Under the pieces are notes generated by a model. It ran no database searches. It was not told the origin of the DNA and saw nothing but the letters and a program-made list of their open reading frames with translations. DNA of 64,000 nt from Hsuehochloa calcarea. Its lineage: Eukaryota > Streptophyta > Magnoliopsida > Poales > Poaceae. Location: contig CM070613.1 in NCBI GenBank assembly GCA_036346395.1, positions 26,840,818 to 26,904,817 on the forward strand, written 5' to 3'. The position numbers were made by a program, and so were the translations under genes. Below are positions 57,976 through 64,000 of the stretch, piece by piece; within the stretch, counting starts at the first letter, position 1, and each line of letters opens with the position of its first letter.

Positions 57976-60900
57976 GTGAGAACACTAAGAAAGGGGGAGC
58001 GAAGTCTTAGAGTCGCGGATGGAAAAGAAGCCGAAGTGGAATCAGTTGGCTCTGTTTCCTTAGTTTTAGATAGCGGCTTCACACTTCGTCTTAATAATGT
58101 AGTTTTTGTTCCTTCCATTAGGAGGAATTTAATTTCAGTATCTTTATTGGACGATGATGGATTTAAATATAATTTTGGTAGCAATAAGTGTGTTATCACA
58201 TTTAATTCAAATAATGTTGGTCTTGCTGTTAGACAAGACAAGCTTTATATGCTTTCCCTTAATGAATCACCGATATCTTTGAATGTGTGTGATACTATGC
58301 GTAAAAATAATAATGAGACTTCTTGGCTGTAGCACGATCGTTTAGGCCACATTTAGAAGGGAGAATGGGCGTCTCATTAAGGAAGAGATTCTCCAACCAT
58401 TAGATTTCTCGACTCAGGACCTGCATTGATTGCATTAAAGGAAAATATGTAAAGAAAATAAAGAAGGGAGCAACTTCATGACTCGGGACTATTAGAGTTA
58501 ATTCATCGCGATATTTGTGGTCCTTTTCCTATGACATCGATGGATGGTTTTGATTCTTTCATTACATTCACGATGATTTCTCCGTTATGGTTATATTTTT
58601 CCCATTAAGGACCGATCTGAATCACTTGATAAATTTAAGATATTTAAAATTTGAAGTTGAAAATCAGCACAACCTAAGAATTAAAGTGGTAAGATCGGAC
58701 CGTGGGGAGAATATTATGGAAGACATGCCCTTATGGCCAAATTCACAGCCCTTCGCTAAGTTCCTTGAGAAAATGACATTGTTGCCCAATATTCTACACC
58801 GGTGAACCTCGGCAAAATGGGGTGGTGAGAGAGCGTAATCGTACACTTATGGATATAGTGCAGAGCATGCTTAGCTACTCTAGTTTATCAACTGGTTTAT
58901 GGATAGAGGCACTAAAGGCAATGACACATATTCTTAATAGGGTTCCCAGTAAATCAGTACCTAAGACACCTTATGAATTATGGACTGGGAGAAAGCCGAG
59001 TTTGAAATATTTAAGAGTATGGGGTTGTTGTGCTGAAGCTAAGATATTTAATCCACATATTGGAAAATTAGATTCTAAGACAGTAAGTTGCCATTTCATA
59101 GGGTACCCTGAAAGATCTAAAGGGTATCGGTTTTATTGTCCTGATATAACAACTAAGTTTGTAGAAACAAGGCATGCTGTGTTCTTAGAAAATAATGAGG
59201 ACCTGGAGCCTAGAAAAATTGATCTTGAAGAGAAGCGGGTTTACGTTCCCTCACCGCTTATCCCAGAGATTTTTATTCCTGCACTTCAGGTGGTTGCACC
59301 TCCAGTACCAAATACTGTTGATGCACCCACTGTTGAGGTCTCTGAAACTCCTAATGTCATACCTAATGACGAGCCTCAGCAGTCTCCTGCACCTCAGCAG
59401 CCTCCTACAATAGTTGCTGAACCTATTAGAAGATCACAGCGGGAGAGAAGATCTGCCATCCCAAATGATTATGTTGTTTACATGAATGAGGATATTAATG
59501 ATATAGGGAAGGTAGATGATCCCACCTCTTATAAGGAAGCAATAATAAGTGAACATTCTCCTAAATGGCTTGATGCCATGAAGGATGAACTAAAGTCTAT
59601 GAGCACTAATGATGTATGGGACTTAGTAGAAATTCTGTGAGTCAAAAGCGATGGCTGTAAATGGGTCTACAAAACAAAGCATGACTCTAAGGGAAATATC
59701 GAAGGTTCAAAGCAAGACTCGTAGCAAAGGCTTCTCACAAAGAGAGGGATTGATTATAATGACACTTTTTCTCTGTCTCAACTAAGGATTCGTTCGAAAT
59801 CGTTATGGCACTTGTAGCTCATTATGATTTAGAGCTACATCGGATGGATGTTAAAATGGCATTCCTTAATGGCGATTTGCAAGAAAATATTTACATGACT
59901 CAACGGAAGGTTTTGTCGTGAAGGCAAGAGCATATGAGATGTCGACTTAAGAAATCTATTTATGGCTTAAAACAAGCATCGAGGCGGTGGTACCTCAAAT
60001 TTGATAAAGTTATAAGGAATTTTGGATTTAAGGAAAATGAAGTTGATAAGCGCATATATGTTAAATTCAAGGGAGTAAATTCACCATCTTAGTGCTTTAT
60101 GTGGATGATATCTTATTGGCTAGCAATGATAAGGATATCTTGTTTGAAACCAAGAGATTTCTCTCATCCAATTTTGATATGAAGGATCTCGGTGATGCCT
60201 CTTCGTTCTTGGCATTGAAATTCAGGGACGAGTCCAAAGGAGTATTAAGTTTATCTCAAAAGCATACATTGACAGTACTAAAGAGATACAATATGCATAA
60301 ATGCTCGCTCACTGCTCCTATCGTTAAGGGCGATAAGTTTGGGACATTTCAATGTCCAAGGAACCAATATGGCGATCGAGATGAAGGCAGGTTCCTTACT
60401 TGGTATCGGAAGCATTATGTATGCTCAAGTAAGCACATACGACTTAGCTTTTATGTAACGGAATGCTTGGCGATATCAGTCAAATCCGGGACCGGACCAG
60501 CTGGAAGGGTTAAGAAAGTCTTGCGTTATATGCAAGCTACTAAGCATCTCATGCTCACATATAAGCATCTTGATAACCTTGAAGTTGTAGGTTATTGATT
60601 GATTTTCATGGGATGTGTTGATACTAAGAAATCCACGTCGGGTTATATCTTCACACTCATTGGAGGAGCTATCTCGTGGAAAAGCTCCAAACAAACCCTT
60701 CGGCATCTTCAACGATGCAAGTGAGTTTGTGGCATGTTATGAGGCTCTTGGCGGTTGTATGGCTTAAGAACTTTATTAGGGTCTTAGAGTGGTTGTGACA
60801 TTTCTAAACCACTCACCTTATCTTGCGATAACGAACCCGGTCTTTTATGCGAGTAACAACAAGTCAAGTGGTCTTGCCAAACACATTGACATTAAGTATC

Positions 60901-61067
60901 ATGTTGTGAAAGATAGAATCCAGGATCAAACCATTAGTATCAATCATATTAGTATTAAGTCAATGCTTGCGGATCCGCTTACTAAAGGCTTACCACCCAA
61001 CATATTTCGTGATCATGTTGCGGCATGGGTTTATTGGAAAGCCTCGATTACGGATAAAGCACCTTAA
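57976..61067 (+). pseudogene. Copia integrase, RT and RNase H remnant
   Basis: 57976-58332 carries the protease tail and the LYML region before integrase. HDRLGH follows a stop at about 58331. The integrase core is in pieces (58480-58820), then NRTLMDIVQSML, WIEALKAMTHILNRVPSK, TPYELWTGRKPSLKYLRVWGC and the GYPERSKGYRFY region, 58822-59200, followed by a Pro-rich linker to 59430. RT begins KEAIISEHSPKWLDAMKDEL (59536) and has LYVDDILLASN, the YVDD catalytic box, at 60092. RNase H remains are at 60610-61067, ending MLADPLTKGLPPNIFRDHV. At least ten breaks interrupt it. Confidence 0.85.
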
Positions 61068-61224
61068 AATAAACCAACTCCCATTAAGTATTATGAATAT
61101 CCATTTTAAAATGTGATAGTATACTATAGGTCTTGAGGTTGTATGGCACTTCATTGGTCATGCGACACATTACCTTGGTACCTTTATTTCATTTGAGGAT
61201 GGACTTATGATGTTAGCTGACGAT

Positions 61225-61236
61225 CAAAGGGGAGAA
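61225..61236 (+). promoter_or_regulatory. Polypurine tract of the copia element
   Basis: AAAGGGGAGAA directly precedes the 3' LTR TGTTAG start. Confidence 0.85.
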
Positions 61237-61689
61237 TGTTAGTATTGATCTCGGCTAACTACCCCGAGATTTCAGGGAGACCACGTCTCCACTCGCGCCC
61301 TGATCGGGGGCGGTTCCAACTCGTTTGGTTTACGGTCCCGGTCACCTCAGCGCTACATAAACAGAGGGACAAATCAAGGTTTGCTATGCGAGTCGTTCAA
61401 ACCTAAAGCAGATCCCAAACAAGCGCCCGTCGATAGTAGCAGCCGAGGTGAGCGAAGATTGTAGCCCGGCCGGCATCACCGTGAAGCGCCGTCCTCAACA
61501 CCTTCCCGCAACTCGGGCGAAGTCACGGCGCTCGGTCTGCGCCGACCCGATCGAAACTCAACAATCAATGGCATCCTCAGGCTCAGGTACTACGTTCATG
61601 CTTCTACACTAAGTTTTTGATTAGGTGTTCAATAGTTGTGCTAGGGTTCATGTCATTAGACTATGTTCATGCTTAGATCTTTGCTATCA
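61237..61689 (+). repeat. 3' LTR of the copia element
   Basis: 453 bp, TGTTAG...TATCA, paired with 55390-55843 and followed by TTTAC. Confidence 0.92.
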
Positions 61690-61694
61690 TTTAC
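61690..61694 (+). repeat. Target-site duplication TTTAC (right)
   Basis: Identical to 55385-55389. Confidence 0.9.
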
Positions 61695-62050
61695 GACTTT
61701 CGACTAGGTCGAAAGGTTGAAGTGAAAATGTTTAGTATTTGTCAGTCTAATTTTTAGGTATGCTAGATCGAGCTTACGAGTTGAAAAATATCTAAAGTGT
61801 CATTGGGGCAAATGATGATTTGTTTAATGATGTTTAACGACAATTAATGACACTACGACAACCACAGGCAACTAATGATAATTACACACAAGTAAATCTT
61901 AACGATAATTGGCGGCGATGAAGAACAATGGATCTAATTCAATTATTACACAAGTAATCAAATCGGTGATTACATAAAATAATTCATCTATATCAAAAAA
62001 GAGAAGAAAGAGGAAATAAAACAATTTTCAAAGGAAAAGAAATAAACGAT
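61695..62050. other. AT-rich flank of the copia element
   Basis: Contains an inverted repeat TTTCGACTAGGTCGAAA at about 61698. No coding region. Confidence 0.4.
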
Positions 62051-62059
62051 CGTTTGACG

Positions 62060-62300
62060 GAGAGAGGAGGGCGACATCTGCAGTGGCACGAGAGGAGGAG
62101 GCAGCAAGCCGAGATGAGGAGGAAGGGCGGTGGCGCGGTGTGGGAGGAGGAGGGTGGCGGGTGGAGGAGGGAAGGGAGGAGGTGGCACGGAGGGGTTGCA
62201 TCGGGGGTGGAGGAGGGTGGCGGCGGGGGAGGGAGGAGGGTGTGGGGGCGGGGGGAGTGGAGGAGGGAGGCAGGCTAGGGTTTCGGGCGGGTGGAGGGAT
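62060..62300 (+). repeat. G-rich GGAGG/GGGTGG tract
   Basis: Dense runs of two to six G on the plus strand (GGAGG, GGGTGG, GGGGGCGGGGGG). Frames through it (Gly/Arg rich on one strand, Pro/Ser rich on the other) are compositional. Confidence 0.85.
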
Positions 62301-62524
62301 TTGACGTTTTATTTGGTGGCAAGTAGCGGGTAAATAACCCCGAACTCTAGGTGCAAACTCGGAAGTCCATCCCACTGAAGTCGCGGGAAGCGCCTCGGCG
62401 ACTTAGGCTTCCTGCGTTGTAAATAGTTTTCGGCTTCCGCAAAAGTGGCTAGAGAAAGCCACCCATTTGGGACAGCTTTCGACTTATTCGATCGAAAAGC
62501 TGAAGCTGAAGTCATCCCAAACAG

Positions 62525-62925
62525 GCCCATAATTCCATGGCCCAATAGAGGTCACGTGATATGGTTAGGCGCCTACCCATACGGTGCTATAATGTTACCT
62601 CCTTTAAAAGGCAGTGCAAATGATCATGGTTTTTTTTTTTAAAAAAAAAGGTAGCATTAACACAAAATCAATCTATCATACCATCAAATTTCAAATCTAA
62701 TTTCGATAGACACGTAGAGAAATAAAAAAAAAGGCAAATTCAGCTCAAAAGGAAATTGGAAAATAAAAAAGGAAAAAGGACAAAGATAAAGTTAATGTTA
62801 ATGTTCACTAAAATTTGTCGTTTTTTTTTGTTTCTCCTCATGTAAGCTATGTCTTTTGTTGAATTTTTGTAGGACACTTACTCAAATCATGACCTATCGA
62901 ACTAAATCTTTTAGGGATTTTTTTA
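62525..62925 (+). repeat. Direct repeat, first copy
   Basis: Matches 63623-63990: CCATGGCCCAATAGAG, CACAAAATCAATCTATCATACC, ACAAAGATAAAGTTAATGTT, ATGACCTATCGAACT. Differences are mostly small gaps. Confidence 0.8.
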
Positions 62926-63622
62926 TAACTGTTTGCGACGTATTTTGAGGAAGTAACAGTGATGTATTATATCAACTTAAGGGTAGATAGGGGTGGATAA
63001 CAAGCCGGCTCGGCTCGACTCGTTAAGGCTCGTTAAGAAAACGAGCTCGGCTCGACTCGTTAAGCTAACGAGACGCAAGATGGACAAGGGTGACCTATTA
63101 GCAACTGAGGCGCAAGATGGCACTAGTGAAGTCGCTTAGGTCAAAAGGTTAAAGACGCGCTATGGGCGCGCGGTGTGACCCGCTTGTTAGTGGGCCTTAA
63201 CGGAGCCCAATAGAGTCAAACCCTAGAAGTTCTAGGCCTCCACCGTAAATAGGAGGAGGTGGTGCACCACCTCCCTCACTGCTTTTTCCGCTTCTTTGAT
63301 GTTTCAAAACCCTAATTGGCTTAGGGAGTTGAGGTGGAGGCTAGGGCTTGAGATGGTTTGAGGTGATTTTCGTGATCTTGGATTGACCACGATCCATGAT
63401 GGTGTGTGTAATCCAACAACAATCACGTTTTAATCACCAAGTTTGCTTGAGATAAGTCTCTTACGTCCTCTTTCATTTTCGTGATTTTAGGCTTCTTGAT
63501 CCACGAGTTTTGATTGATTCTTTCACGAATTAGCTTGCCGGATAGTGTGCAAGCATCAGGCTCATTTGGATCATCAATCTTCGACGAAAGATTAGGATCA
63601 AGTTCGATCTTCCCAGCTCCAA
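62926..63622 (+). repeat. LTR fragment related to the 24-32 kb copia LTR, between the repeats
   Basis: From about 63170 it resembles the copia LTR: TGGGCCTTAACGGAGCCCA against TGGGCCTTAATGGGAGCCCA, CCTAG, TAAATAGGAGGAGG (promoter-like), and CTTGATCC...GGATCATCAATC further on. It has no ends that I can fix. 62980-63060 has GGCTCGGCTCGACTCGTTAA repeats. Confidence 0.5.
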
Positions 63623-64000
63623 TCCATGGCCCAATAGAGTCACGTGATCTGGTTGCCAAAATTATCTAATATTCAATTGAATAGCCTCTTTAGCATAGGA
63701 AGGGTGAAATGATCATGGTTTTTGGAGTTAAAATAAAAGTTTAACACAAAATCAATCTATCATACCATCAAATTTCAAATCTAATTTCATGACACGAGAA
63801 TAAAAAAGGCAATTCACTCAAAGAAATTGGAAAATAAAAAGAATTGGACAAAGATAAAGTTAATGTTAATGTTCACTAAAATTTGTCGTTTTTTTTTCTC
63901 CGTCATACTATGGTCTTTTGTTAATTTTGTAGGACTTTAACTCTAAGTCATGACCTATCGAACTTACTTTAGGGTATTTGAATTCAACTAGTTTCCGTAT
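63623..64000 (+). repeat. Direct repeat, second copy, to window end
   Basis: Second copy of 62525-62925, shorter by small gaps, running to the window edge. Confidence 0.75.

Larger units (their letters stand above)
55390..61689 (+). mobile_element. Full-length Ty1/copia retrotransposon, decayed
   Basis: LTRs of 454 and 453 bp with TG...CA ends, a perfect TTTAC target duplication, a Met-tRNA primer site and a purine tract define a complete insertion of 6300 bp. The internal order gag, protease, integrase, RT, RNase H marks Ty1/copia. The coding region has many stops and shifts. A leader of about 1.1 kb precedes gag. Confidence 0.93.

Noticed and set aside
62028..62375. Pro/Ser-rich 115-codon minus-strand frame
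   Set aside because: Purely compositional product of the G-rich tract on the opposite strand.

Overview
The window looks like nuclear DNA from a grass (Poaceae), probably Oryza or a close relative. Three things point there: a plant cytosolic ribosomal protein gene, a plant-specific AGC VIII kinase with a 2.5 kb intron, and dense nested LTR retrotransposons of grass families (long gypsy LTRs starting TGTAACATCCC, a BARE/RIRE1-like LTR, small TRIM-like elements). I see no bacterial, organellar or rRNA/tRNA genes. Genus is inference; a search of the two host genes would settle it.

Layout. 1-2.6 kb: unresolved repeat-rich DNA. 2.6-10.3 kb: a stack of gypsy LTR pieces containing one exact solo LTR (6300-8987) with a GTACA target duplication. 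About 10.3-22.2 kb: a minus-strand Ty3/gypsy element with LTRs of about 4.3-4.5 kb around a 3.1 kb internal part that keeps only decayed RT-RNaseH-integrase. 22.2-24.0 kb: plus-strand gypsy gag fragment. 24.0-31.9 kb: a Ty1/copia element with a 1.85 kb 3' LTR, a gag with zinc knuckle and coiled coil, and no integrase or RT. 31.9-34.6 kb: minus-strand gypsy gag plus LTR, itself interrupted. 34.6-37.4 kb: AT-rich intergenic DNA.

37.4-38.4 kb holds the clearest host gene, an intact RPL26 on the minus strand with a telo-box, TATA box and TGGGCC elements. 38.8-46.7 kb is crowded with small elements: three minus-oriented TRIM-like retroelements, one of them split by a 2.0 kb MULE with a perfect 9-bp target duplication, then a MITE and a 969-bp hAT-like element. 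47.07-48.8 kb is a BARE/RIRE1-like LTR next to a possible C-terminal coding exon. 50.5-54.5 kb is a D6PK/PVPK-like AGC kinase on the minus strand, two exons, recognisable throughout but carrying three small frameshifts. 55.39-61.69 kb is a complete-length copia element with TTTAC target duplications and a decayed polyprotein. 62-64 kb has a G-rich tract and a direct repeat around another LTR fragment.

Only RPL26 and the kinase are convincing host genes. Many differences between duplicated copies, and the kinase frameshifts, are 1-4 nt indels rather than substitutions, so part of the apparent gene decay may be assembly error. I found no convincing new multi-gene system.
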